39,983 nucleotides of DNA, from positions 1 to 39,983 of the forward strand of contig CAZDSQ010000009.1 of the NCBI GenBank assembly GCA_964508295.1. The letters run 5' to 3'. The number at the start of each line of letters is the position of its first letter. The first letter of the stretch is position 1. Shown here piece after piece: positions 7,191 through 13,650 of this stretch. This DNA comes from SIG578 sp964508295 (lineage in GTDB: Bacteria; Bacillota; Clostridia; Oscillospirales; Ruminococcaceae). Under the pieces are notes generated by a model, which was not told the DNA's origin, searched no databases, and worked only from the letters and a program-made list of their open reading frames with translations. The position numbers were made by a program, and so were the translations under genes.

Positions 7191-7472
7191 TTGAAAGAGA
7201 AAATTATTATGGCTCTTGTTGTAACAATGATTGCCGCGGTATTTTCATCGTGCAAGGCAAACACCGATGATAATAACACAAGTTCAAATGCCGGCACAAA
7301 CAATACCTCGTCAATCGTCAGTGACAATATCCCTAACGGCAACGATGACGGTATTTACGATGACGATAATAACAGCAGCGGAATCTCGAATAACGACAGC
7401 AGCACTCTCGGAGACGACATTTCGAGCTTTGTTTCTTCGGAAAAAGATATGATAAGCAGTATGCTTAAATAA
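7191..7472 (+). CDS. Small Asp/Asn/Ser-rich lipoprotein
   Basis: 93-aa predicted lipoprotein of no family I recognise. The signal peptide reads KEKIIMALVVTMIAAVFSSC, with the lipobox FSSC, and the mature part is a low-complexity run of Asp, Asn, Ser and Gly (for example DDNNTSSNAG, YDDDNNSSGISNN). The start is probably TTG 7191, 7-8 bp after AAGGAGG at 7177-7183; an ATG at 7186 is out of frame and hits a stop at once. Its stop overlaps the start of the polysaccharide deacetylase gene (TAATG), so the two are translationally coupled. An acidic surface linker or cation-binding tether is possible, but this is a guess. Confidence 0.68.
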   Translation: MKEKIIMALVVTMIAAVFSSCKANTDDNNTSSNAGTNNTSSIVSDNIPNGNDDGIYDDDNNSSGISNNDSSTLGDDISSFVSSEKDMISSMLK

Positions 7473-8344
7473 TGAATATCTTAAATAAAACGTCAAGGTT
7501 ATTTTGTGCGGTTATTTCACTCTCAACTGCAATTTTATTATGTTCCTCTTGCAGTAAAGCGGGAAACAGCGCACCGTCCTCTTCTGAGCAGAATCAAAAC
7601 CAAAGCTACGTGCTGACTGCGGCAAATGATTCTACCTCGTCTAAATTAATTAACCTAACATCTCTTGATAACACCTGTATCGGCTGGGGCGTTGGCAAAA
7701 CTAACCCTAATGAGCGCCCGAGCTATGCAGAAAACTGTAACTTAAAGTATAAGGACTATAACGCTCTATTTGTCGGCGAGGACAATAAAAAGGTTTATAT
7801 GACCTTTGATGAAGGCTATGAAAACGGCTACACCGCACCAATTCTTGACACCCTTAAAGAAAAGGGTGTCAAGGCGGTTTTTTTTGTAACTTATGATTAT
7901 GTAAAGAGAAATCCCGAGCTTGTTAAAAGAATGATAGCCGAGGGGCACAGTGTTGGCAACCATAGCTGGTCGCATCCTTCAATACCCTCAAAGAGTATAG
8001 AGGAAGCAGAGCAGGAAATAATGAAGCTTCACAATTATGTTAAAGAGGAGTTTAATTATGAAATGACTCTGTTTAGGTTCCCTATGGGCGAGTACAGCAC
8101 AAGAGCGCTTGCAATCTGTAAAAAATGCGGCTATAAAAGCGTTTTCTGGAGCTTTGCCTATGTAGATTGGAAAACCGATGCTCAGCCCGAGGCGGCGCAA
8201 GCGCTTCAGAAAGCGGTAAACGGCGCTCACAACGGCGCAATATACCTCTTACACGCTGTTTCAAGCACCAACAATGCAATTTTAGGTCAGCTTATTGATG
8301 ATGTTGAAAACTTGGGCTATAACTGGTCGGAATTTAAAGCGTAA
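7472..8344 (+). CDS. Polysaccharide deacetylase, PdaA-like (muramic delta-lactam type), lipoprotein
   Basis: 290-aa NodB-domain deacetylase. The N-terminus is a lipoprotein signal ending at Cys27 (ILLCSSC). Motif 1 is TFDEGYENG (111-119), the form typical of PdaA rather than the TFDDGP of general chitin deacetylases. Motif 2 is GHSVGNHSWSHP, supplying His164 and His168 as metal ligands. RFPMGEYS and a late LLHAVS complete the active-site motifs. PdaA removes acetyl from MurNAc lacking its peptide, which leads to muramic delta-lactam in spore cortex. Against a strict PdaA assignment, the lipobox would tether it outside a membrane, and vegetative PdaA-like enzymes exist. It is coupled to the small acidic lipoprotein and followed by a terminator. 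Confidence 0.88.
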   Translation: MNILNKTSRLFCAVISLSTAILLCSSCSKAGNSAPSSSEQNQNQSYVLTAANDSTSSKLINLTSLDNTCIGWGVGKTNPNERPSYAENCNLKYKDYNALFVGEDNKKVYMTFDEGYENGYTAPILDTLKEKGVKAVFFVTYDYVKRNPELVKRMIAEGHSVGNHSWSHPSIPSKSIEEAEQEIMKLHNYVKEEFNYEMTLFRFPMGEYSTRALAICKKCGYKSVFWSFAYVDWKTDAQPEAAQALQKAVNGAHNGAIYLLHAVSSTNNAILGQLIDDVENLGYNWSEFKA

Positions 8345-8346
8345 AT

Positions 8347-8374
8347 AAAAAGCGGCGGCTCTGCCGCCGCTTTT
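8347..8374 (+). terminator. Intrinsic terminator after the PdaA-like gene
   Basis: Arms AAAAGCGGCGGC and GCCGCCGCTTTT surround a TCT loop, 2 bp after the stop codon. Its right half recurs at 11228-11245, upstream of the later lipoprotein gene. Confidence 0.88.
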
Positions 8375-8397
8375 GTTTATGAGCAGGAAAAATTTTG

Positions 8398-8426
8398 TTG
8401 ACAAATCAGTCTACATATGGTAGACT
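8398..8426 (+). promoter_or_regulatory. Sigma-A promoter of the blaI-blaR1-like operon
   Basis: TTGACA (8398-8403) and TAGACT (8421-8426) are separated by 17 bp. A perfect dyad lies across the spacer and -10, so the promoter should be repressible. Confidence 0.78.
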
Positions 8427-8451
8427 AAAATTACAGACTACAAGTATAGAC
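8409..8451. promoter_or_regulatory. Two BlaI/MecI-type operator dyads
   Basis: The first operator, 8409-8425, is perfect: GTCTAC-atatg-GTAGAC. It carries the TACA core typical of BlaI/MecI sites and covers the -10 box. The second, 8436-8451, is a degenerate copy (GACTAC-aagt-ATAGAC) downstream of the transcription start. Two spaced dyads at an autoregulated promoter match the known bla/mec pattern; binding by the adjacent BlaI-like protein is inferred. Confidence 0.72.
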
Positions 8452-8472
8452 AAAAAACGGAGGTGTTTTGCA

Positions 8473-8835
8473 ATGAACGAACTTAGGCTCGGAGTAGCAG
8501 AGGCGCGTTTTGCCGATATAGTTTGGGAAAATGAACCGCTCTGCACCAAGGATATGATTAAAATTTGCGAAAAGGAACTTAACTGGAAGAGAACAACTAC
8601 ATATACTGTTTTAAAAAGACTTTGCGAAAAGGGAATTTTTAAAACTGAGAACAGCGTTGTTGTGTCGCTGATTTCGAGAGATGAATTTTATTCGGTTCAG
8701 AGCGAGAGATTTGTTGAGGAGACCTTTAAGGGCTCGCTCCCTGCTTTTATAGCGGCTTTTACGGCTCACAAAAAGCCAAGCGCTGAGGAGATACAAGAGA
8801 TTCGCCGTTTGATAGATAGCATCGAGGAGAAATAA
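8473..8835 (+). CDS. blaI: BlaI/MecI/CopY-family transcriptional repressor
   Basis: 120-aa winged-helix repressor. The N-terminal two-thirds follow BlaI: a start like LRLGVAEARFADIVWENEPL, then the recognition region NWKRTTTYTVLKRLCEKGIF and the wing. The C-terminal dimerisation part is FVEETFKGSLPAFIAAF with a helix to the end. The start ATG 8473 follows GGAGGTG. It sits behind two dyad operators and 2 bp before an M56 sensor-peptidase gene, the classic blaI-blaR1 pair: on a signal the sensor protease triggers repressor cleavage. No beta-lactamase or penicillin-binding-protein gene is in the locus, so the regulated output may be the operon itself and genes elsewhere. Confidence 0.9.
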   Translation: MNELRLGVAEARFADIVWENEPLCTKDMIKICEKELNWKRTTTYTVLKRLCEKGIFKTENSVVVSLISRDEFYSVQSERFVEETFKGSLPAFIAAFTAHKKPSAEEIQEIRRLIDSIEEK

Positions 8836-8837
8836 TT

Positions 8838-10853
8838 ATGGGCAATGTCTTTCTTAATTTGTTTAATATAAGCATTACTGCAAGCTGGATAACCCTTGCA
8901 GTCGTTATTTTGCGCCTTGCTCTTAAAAAGGCGCCTAAATGGATAACCTGCGCTCTGTGGGCGGTCGTTGCTCTAAGGCTGGTTATGCCGTTTTCTCTTG
9001 AAAGTGTTTTCAGCCTTATACCGAGCACACAGACCTTAGCTCCGCCGCACTCTGTATCGCAGACTGCGCCCGATATAGAAACGGGTATAAACTTCATTGA
9101 TGCTCCGCTCAATGAGTACATAGATACAAATTTTGTTGCAAGCGCGGAAGAAACTGCCGAGAGATTGTCCTTCGACAGCGTTATGGATATAGTCGGAGTA
9201 GTGTGGGCGGTCGGCGTTGTTGTTATGCTCGCCTACGGCTTTATATCCTATCTGCGCCTTAAATACAAGGTCAGAATAAGCATACCCTGCCGTGAAAACA
9301 TATATTTTTGCGACCGGATAGGCTCGCCCTTTATCCTTGGAATTTTCAGGCCGAGAATATATCTGCCGCCTGATATTTCCAAGGAGGAAACCGACTACGT
9401 TATCCTTCACGAAAAGGCGCATCTTAAAAGAAAAGACCATCTGACAAAGCCTTTCGGCTTTATCTTGATGTCGGTTTATTGGTTTAATCCGATAATCTGG
9501 CTCGCTTACGTTCTTTTGTGCCGAGATATTGAGCTTGCCTGCGACGAAAAGGCTATAAAGGATATGGACGGAAAGTTTAAGAAAGGCTACTCTGAGGCAC
9601 TGCTTTCTTTAAGCGTGGGTCGCTCGGTGGTTGCCGCCTGCCCGCTTGCCTTTGGCGAGATCAGCATAAAGGATAGAATAAAATCTATTGTAAATTACAA
9701 AAAGCCTGCTTTCTGGACTGTGGTTGTTGCGGTTGTCGTTTGTATTGTGTTTGCAGTCTGCTTTTTAACAAATCCCAAAACAGACAAAGAACCTCAAAAC
9801 AGCAGTTCGCTCTCAGGTAGTGAGCAGGGCGATGTCAGTAGCCTCGTTACAAGCGAAACGGCACAAACCGAAACATCAAGCGACCTCTTTTCTTCCTCTC
9901 TTTCGAACTCGTCTCTTTTCTCTTCACAGACTATGAGCGCAACCGCCACTGAGGATGACGGACTTACTCCGGAATACAAACAAAAGGCACGGCAGACGAT
10001 CGAAGCCGTAAAGCAAAAGAACATATCCACGATTAGATACTATAGCGGGGATGAAGTTCGAGAAATTGCAACCACGCAGTATCGCCCGTTTGAAAAGGTT
10101 AAAAATTCTCCTACCGCAAAAATTGAAACTGATAAAGAAAAAATCAAGCAAATCATAAAGGAGTTAAGACTTGATGAATGGGTGCCGGATATATGTACCC
10201 TTAGAGGTTTGCCTCAGGCATCAATTTATCTTGATGAGGATGTGTACATAGATCTTGAGGGACAGAGCGGAGGAAACTGCTGGATATCTATAAATTTAGG
10301 TAATCTCAACGGAGCAACGTTTTTGGCGCCCAGAGATGTTTATAGCAAACTTGAGGATGACTGTAGAGTTAAGATTGCAAGCGCACAGTTAGCGGAGCGG
10401 ATCGTTGAAACTATGAAGGGGAGAAAATATTCTGAAATTAAGTTTTATGATGTGAGAGGGAAGGTTAAAACCTCGGGATATTGCCCGCTTGAGCAGCTTT
10501 CAAGTGTTGAGCCTACTAAGACACTTACAAATAGTAGTGAAATTGAAAGCTTCAGGGAGAGCTTAAGACTTAATGAATGGAAACCGTACGGCAAAAAAAC
10601 GGAGCAAGAGCCTAAGTTTTACATATATTTTAATGGTATGCAACTGAGCTTAGAAATGCAAACCGAAGAGGTATCCGTGGTGTCGACAAATAGCGAGAGC
10701 ACAACTGCCTATTTCTCGATTCCTAAAGATGTCTACGACAGCTTGGAGGCGATGTGCTCCAGACAGTACAGTATAGCAACACAGCTTATTAAGACTGTTA
10801 AAGAAAAAGATGTCTCTGTTTTAAGGTATTATGATTCTACCGTAACAAGATGA
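8838..10853 (+). CDS. BlaR1/MecR1-like M56 metallopeptidase sensor with tandem-repeat ectodomain (ends at an in-frame TGA)
   Basis: Membrane sensor peptidase, 671 aa as read. Several transmembrane helices surround the zinc protease site HEKAH (191-195) in HEKAHLKRKDHL; the third ligand lies in ELACDEKAI near 231. A further helix near 295-312 (FWTVVVAVVVCIVFAVCFL) leads into a Ser-rich linker. The ectodomain is not a penicillin-binding domain (no SxxK found). It holds repeats of about 130 residues, each with a block like KxKxISxxRYY, a block like IxxxxxxLRLxEW, an IYLDEDVYIDLE strand pair and a PxDVYxxLE end. The third repeat is cut by TGA at 10851-10853, but the same frame continues to 11174 with the rest of that repeat. 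The ligand is unknown. It is co-transcribed with blaI. Confidence 0.85.
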   Translation: MGNVFLNLFNISITASWITLAVVILRLALKKAPKWITCALWAVVALRLVMPFSLESVFSLIPSTQTLAPPHSVSQTAPDIETGINFIDAPLNEYIDTNFVASAEETAERLSFDSVMDIVGVVWAVGVVVMLAYGFISYLRLKYKVRISIPCRENIYFCDRIGSPFILGIFRPRIYLPPDISKEETDYVILHEKAHLKRKDHLTKPFGFILMSVYWFNPIIWLAYVLLCRDIELACDEKAIKDMDGKFKKGYSEALLSLSVGRSVVAACPLAFGEISIKDRIKSIVNYKKPAFWTVVVAVVVCIVFAVCFLTNPKTDKEPQNSSSLSGSEQGDVSSLVTSETAQTETSSDLFSSSLSNSSLFSSQTMSATATEDDGLTPEYKQKARQTIEAVKQKNISTIRYYSGDEVREIATTQYRPFEKVKNSPTAKIETDKEKIKQIIKELRLDEWVPDICTLRGLPQASIYLDEDVYIDLEGQSGGNCWISINLGNLNGATFLAPRDVYSKLEDDCRVKIASAQLAERIVETMKGRKYSEIKFYDVRGKVKTSGYCPLEQLSSVEPTKTLTNSSEIESFRESLRLNEWKPYGKKTEQEPKFYIYFNGMQLSLEMQTEEVSVVSTNSESTTAYFSIPKDVYDSLEAMCSRQYSIATQLIKTVKEKDVSVLRYYDSTVTR

Positions 10854-11174
10854 CTTGCCATATTGGATTTTTGTCCGTTTGAGAAAATTGCAAATGATCA
10901 AACGCTTAAGGTGGTTTCGGATAAAGGTAGTATTGGTAAAATAATTGAAGGGCTGAGACTTGACAGTTGGCGGTTAAGTGAGATTTCGACAAGATCTATG
11001 CCTGAGTTTGCTATTTACATTGATGATAATATGCATATAAACTTAGAGGGGCAAACTGCTGATGGCTCGGCTTCGTGGATGTCTATAAAAACGGCAGATG
11101 TTTCGGGGCTATATATAGTTCCAAATGATGTTTATAACAGCATTGTTGATGAGTGTAAACGCTTAAAGAATTAA
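10854..11174 (+). pseudogene. Severed C-terminal part of the M56 sensor (continuation of repeat 3 after the in-frame TGA)
   Basis: This is the same reading frame as the sensor gene, directly after its TGA. It encodes the rest of ectodomain repeat 3: CPFEKIAND, GKIIEGLRLDSWR, MPEFAIYIDDNMHINLEGQ, SWMSIKTADVSGLYIVPNDVYNSI. Between RYY and FEK, repeat 3 read through the TGA has the same number of residues as repeat 1, so no base was gained or lost and a single substitution explains the stop. An internal ATG at 10863 has no ribosome binding site. It is either a nonsense mutation that truncates the sensor, a read-through site, or a sequencing error. Confidence 0.72.
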
Positions 11175-11227
11175 GCGTAAAATAAAATGATTTCTTTTTT
11201 TGTGTCTACTAACTATTGACTATTTCA

Positions 11228-11291
11228 GGCTCTGCCGCCGCTTTTTGCTATTTTGGGGTTTGTTGACAAAACAGCTCTGATATGATATTTT
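11228..11291 (+). promoter_or_regulatory. Promoter of the repeat lipoprotein, partly duplicated from the blaI upstream region
   Basis: TTGACA (11263-11268), 17 bp, TATTTT (11286-11291) form a sigma-A-type promoter. The block from GGCTCTGCCGCCGCTTTT (11228) to TTTGTTGACAAA resembles 8357-8405 in order and sequence: the right half of a terminator, an AT-rich gap, then the same -35 context and CAG. The left terminator arm is missing and no perfect BlaI dyad remains, so any shared control has probably weakened. Confidence 0.6.
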
Positions 11292-11350
11292 AAAATTGTA
11301 GGATGCAGGTGTGGCCTAAAACAAAAAAGCAAGTTAAGGGAGGAATCAAG

Positions 11351-12442
11351 ATGCGTAAGAAATTTCTTAACATTGTTAGTGTCGTAGTTGTGTCAGTTTG
11401 TGTAATGGTTTCGTTTGCCGCTTGCACGCCCCCTTTAAATGAGTCGGGCGATGTCGCTGGTATAGTTACAAGCGAAACAGCGCAAACCGAAACCTCAAGC
11501 GAGGCCGCTTCTTCAGACCCGTCCTTGCGCCCGTCGTCATCCTCTCGCCCTGCAATATCTAATTCGTTTGAGGGCAGTTCAAGCATGACAATATCGGAAA
11601 TGCAGGAGCTTGATGCCGAGGATAAAGAAAAGGCGTATCAGTTAATCAAGCTCTTAAAACAGAAGGATATTTCTAAGCTTAGGTACTATAATCAGTATAC
11701 CGCTTCTGCGTTTGTCAGGTCAGGATGGTTTGACCCCGAAGATCTGAAAGACGCTATGGCAGTAAAAACAGTAACAGATAAGCAAGAAATAAAGGGCTTT
11801 GTTAATAATCTAAGGCTTGATACTTGGTACCCAGGTAAATGGCCAATACTTTCAATGCCCGAATTGGCAATTTGCATTGATGAAGATGTTAAATTAGGCA
11901 TAATATGTGTAAATGACGGATATTCTTGGTTGCAAATTTCAATAAAAGATAAGTCGTACGCCTATAAAGCACCGATTGATTTGTGCCCCACTCTCGCGCG
12001 TGATTGTGAGCTTATCAAAAATCCCGATGAGCAGACGACCTCGGCTCTTGTCGAGCGGCTTAAGCAAAAGGAAATTTCTGCGCTAAGGTACTATGAAAAG
12101 AAGATAACAAATTCCTTAATATACCAACCCCGCGACGAGTTTGAGGGCGCTGAGTATTCCAGAGTTGTTACAGATAGCGGTCAGATAGAGAGGTTTATAG
12201 CAGATTTGAGCCTTGACGACTGGGAGTCAGGGGATATGAGGATGACGAATAGCCCGCTGTGTCACGTTTATTTTGATGAAGATTTATATATCAGCTTAGA
12301 GGATCGCTCTGACGACTATTTCTGGGTATCAATACATACAAAGGATGTGTCGGCGCGTTATAAGGTTCCCAGAACGACCTATCAGGAATTAGAACGGGAT
12401 ATCACCACTCAGTTGTATCAACGAGATAATACTAAAAACTAA
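11351..12442 (+). CDS. Lipoprotein carrying two copies of the M56-sensor ectodomain repeat
   Basis: 363-aa predicted lipoprotein (VSFAACTPP lipobox near residue 25, AAGGGAGGAATCAAG before ATG 11351). After the signal comes a linker TSETAQTETSSEAASS nearly identical to the sensor linker TSETAQTETSSDLFSS, also at DNA level. Two repeats of the sensor's ectodomain follow. The first runs from LLKQKDISKLRYY through NLRLDTW and MPELAICIDEDV; the second from RLKQKEISALRYY through DLSLDDW and VYFDEDLYISLE. It thus looks like a surface copy of the sensor's ligand-binding part without its protease. A ligand sink, co-receptor or redundant binding protein is possible; no enzyme motif is visible. Shared linker and promoter context indicate origin by local duplication. 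Confidence 0.85.
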   Translation: MRKKFLNIVSVVVVSVCVMVSFAACTPPLNESGDVAGIVTSETAQTETSSEAASSDPSLRPSSSSRPAISNSFEGSSSMTISEMQELDAEDKEKAYQLIKLLKQKDISKLRYYNQYTASAFVRSGWFDPEDLKDAMAVKTVTDKQEIKGFVNNLRLDTWYPGKWPILSMPELAICIDEDVKLGIICVNDGYSWLQISIKDKSYAYKAPIDLCPTLARDCELIKNPDEQTTSALVERLKQKEISALRYYEKKITNSLIYQPRDEFEGAEYSRVVTDSGQIERFIADLSLDDWESGDMRMTNSPLCHVYFDEDLYISLEDRSDDYFWVSIHTKDVSARYKVPRTTYQELERDITTQLYQRDNTKN

Positions 12443-12469
12443 AGACCGCCTCTACGGCGGTCTTTTTTA
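12441..12469. terminator. Bidirectional terminator between the repeat lipoprotein and GNAT genes
   Basis: Arms AAAGACCGCC and GGCGGTCTTT surround a TCTAC loop and are followed by a T run. It touches the stop codons of both convergent genes. Confidence 0.88.
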
Positions 12470-13012
12470 TACGTTGTAAACGGTTTTGTATATCTGCTTT
12501 TTAATCGGCTCAAACTCTGTTTCGGTAAGGGTAGAGGGATAAGCCATGATCCTCATAGGAAGGCTCTCGCAGCCTTTTTGCATTGCGGGCAGTATATAGT
12601 CAAAGCCGCAGAGTGAAAGGCTGTTGCGCTCGTAAAAGCCTATTCTGCGCCGAGCCATCTCGGTTTCGGGCAGCTCGACCTCTATTATGAAGGGAAGTGT
12701 GCATTGCGCTTTGAGCTCGGCGAGCATTTTTGAGCCGATTCCACCGCCTCGAAGTGTGGGCAAAACGGCAAAATGGTCGCCAAAGGTAAAGTTTTCAAAC
12801 TCCCAAACGGTTAAAAAAGCGCAGAGGCGATTTTCACTAAACAGCGCATAAATTTTATAGAGCTCCTCACTCTCGCAAAGTCTTCTGAAGGCGGCTTTTG
12901 TGCGCCGCTCACTCTTTGGAAAAGAGAGCTTTATAAGAGAATAAAACTCCTCAAATTCGCTCTCTGATATTCTGTTTTCGGTGGAAAAAATCTTAAGTTC
13001 AAACTCGCTCAT
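12467..13012 (-). CDS. GNAT-family N-acetyltransferase
   Basis: 181-aa acetyltransferase. The acetyl-CoA pyrophosphate-binding motif A is LPTLRGGGIGSKMLAEL, with the expected RxxGxG loop. A strand with FGDHFAVLP precedes it and a GFYERNSLSLCGFDY segment fits the usual C-terminal strand. The acceptor substrate cannot be told. The start ATG 13012 has only a weak leader (GGATTTTTAGATAA). It is a single gene, convergent with the lipoprotein and divergent from the ylxM operon. Confidence 0.82.
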   Translation of the reverse strand: MSEFELKIFSTENRISESEFEEFYSLIKLSFPKSERRTKAAFRRLCESEELYKIYALFSENRLCAFLTVWEFENFTFGDHFAVLPTLRGGGIGSKMLAELKAQCTLPFIIEVELPETEMARRRIGFYERNSLSLCGFDYILPAMQKGCESLPMRIMAYPSTLTETEFEPIKKQIYKTVYNV

Positions 13013-13152
13013 TTATCTAAAAATCCTTTTAAAATTGCTGTAAGATTATTATAAATCAAAGGCTTTTTTCTGTCAATCTCGCAGGCACAATTTCAGCGAA
13101 AAATGCTGGTAAAATTTTCTTTTAAAAAGCATAAAAAATGGCGAAAAAAGGC

Positions 13153-13206
13153 TTGACAAAGCCAAAAATCGTGGTATAATAAGTGTAAAGGTAAAAACAT
13201 TTACAC
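13153..13206 (+). promoter_or_regulatory. Sigma-A promoter of ylxM-ffh with a dyad at the transcription start
   Basis: TTGACA (13153-13158), 16 bp, TATAAT (13175-13180) is a near-consensus promoter. A dyad GTGTAAA (13183-13189) and TTTACAC (13200-13206) straddles the expected start; it could be an operator or a 5' mRNA hairpin. The remaining 5' leader up to 13263 shows nothing else I recognise. Confidence 0.8.
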
Positions 13207-13263
13207 CAAGGCAAAAAACACCCCCCTTTTTTAATAAAAATTTGTGCGAAAGGGCAGTTAAAA

Positions 13264-13629
13264 ATGAGTAAGAATTTAGAAGTTACCATGCTCCTTGATT
13301 TCTACGGCGATATGCTCACTGAAAAGCAGAAGGACGTTATTGATCTTTACTATAATCAGGACCTATCTCTTGCCGAAATTGCTGACGAGGTCGGTATTTC
13401 AAGGCAGGGTGTGCGCGATAGCATCAAGCGCGGCGAGGCTGTGCTTTTTGAGATGGAGGGTAGGCTCGGTTTCCTCAAAAACTTCCGCCTTTCCGAGAAG
13501 GCTGTAGCTAAAATTACTACTCTTGCAAACGAGATCATTGACATCAACCGCAAGCAGAGCAATATCGGCATAATTGATGTTAAGGCCGCCGAGATCATCA
13601 AAGAGATTCAGGCCTTAAGTCAAGAATAA
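13264..13629 (+). CDS. ylxM: YlxM-family SRP-associated HTH protein
   Basis: 121-aa protein with a sigma-70 region-4-like helix-turn-helix: LTEKQKDVIDLYYNQDLSL, then AEIADEVGISRQGVRDSIK. YlxM is encoded with ffh in Firmicutes and in streptococci has been linked to SRP GTPase function. AAAGGG precedes ATG 13264. It opens the operon and is followed 21 bp later by ffh. Confidence 0.93.
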   Translation: MSKNLEVTMLLDFYGDMLTEKQKDVIDLYYNQDLSLAEIADEVGISRQGVRDSIKRGEAVLFEMEGRLGFLKNFRLSEKAVAKITTLANEIIDINRKQSNIGIIDVKAAEIIKEIQALSQE

Positions 13630-13650
13630 TTACTAATCGGGAGAATTGCA

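Noticed and set aside
10851..10853. Selenocysteine at the in-frame TGA
   Set aside because: The aligned residue in other repeats is not Cys, the position is not catalytic, and I see no clear SECIS hairpin just downstream.
10863..11174. Independent small protein starting at ATG 10863
   Set aside because: No ribosome binding site, and the frame and sequence continue the third repeat of the upstream sensor exactly; treated as its severed end.
11205..11226. A BlaI operator in GTCTACTAACTATTGAC upstream of the lipoprotein
   Set aside because: Only one half (GTCTAC) fits; the other arm does not match, so it is at most a decayed half site.
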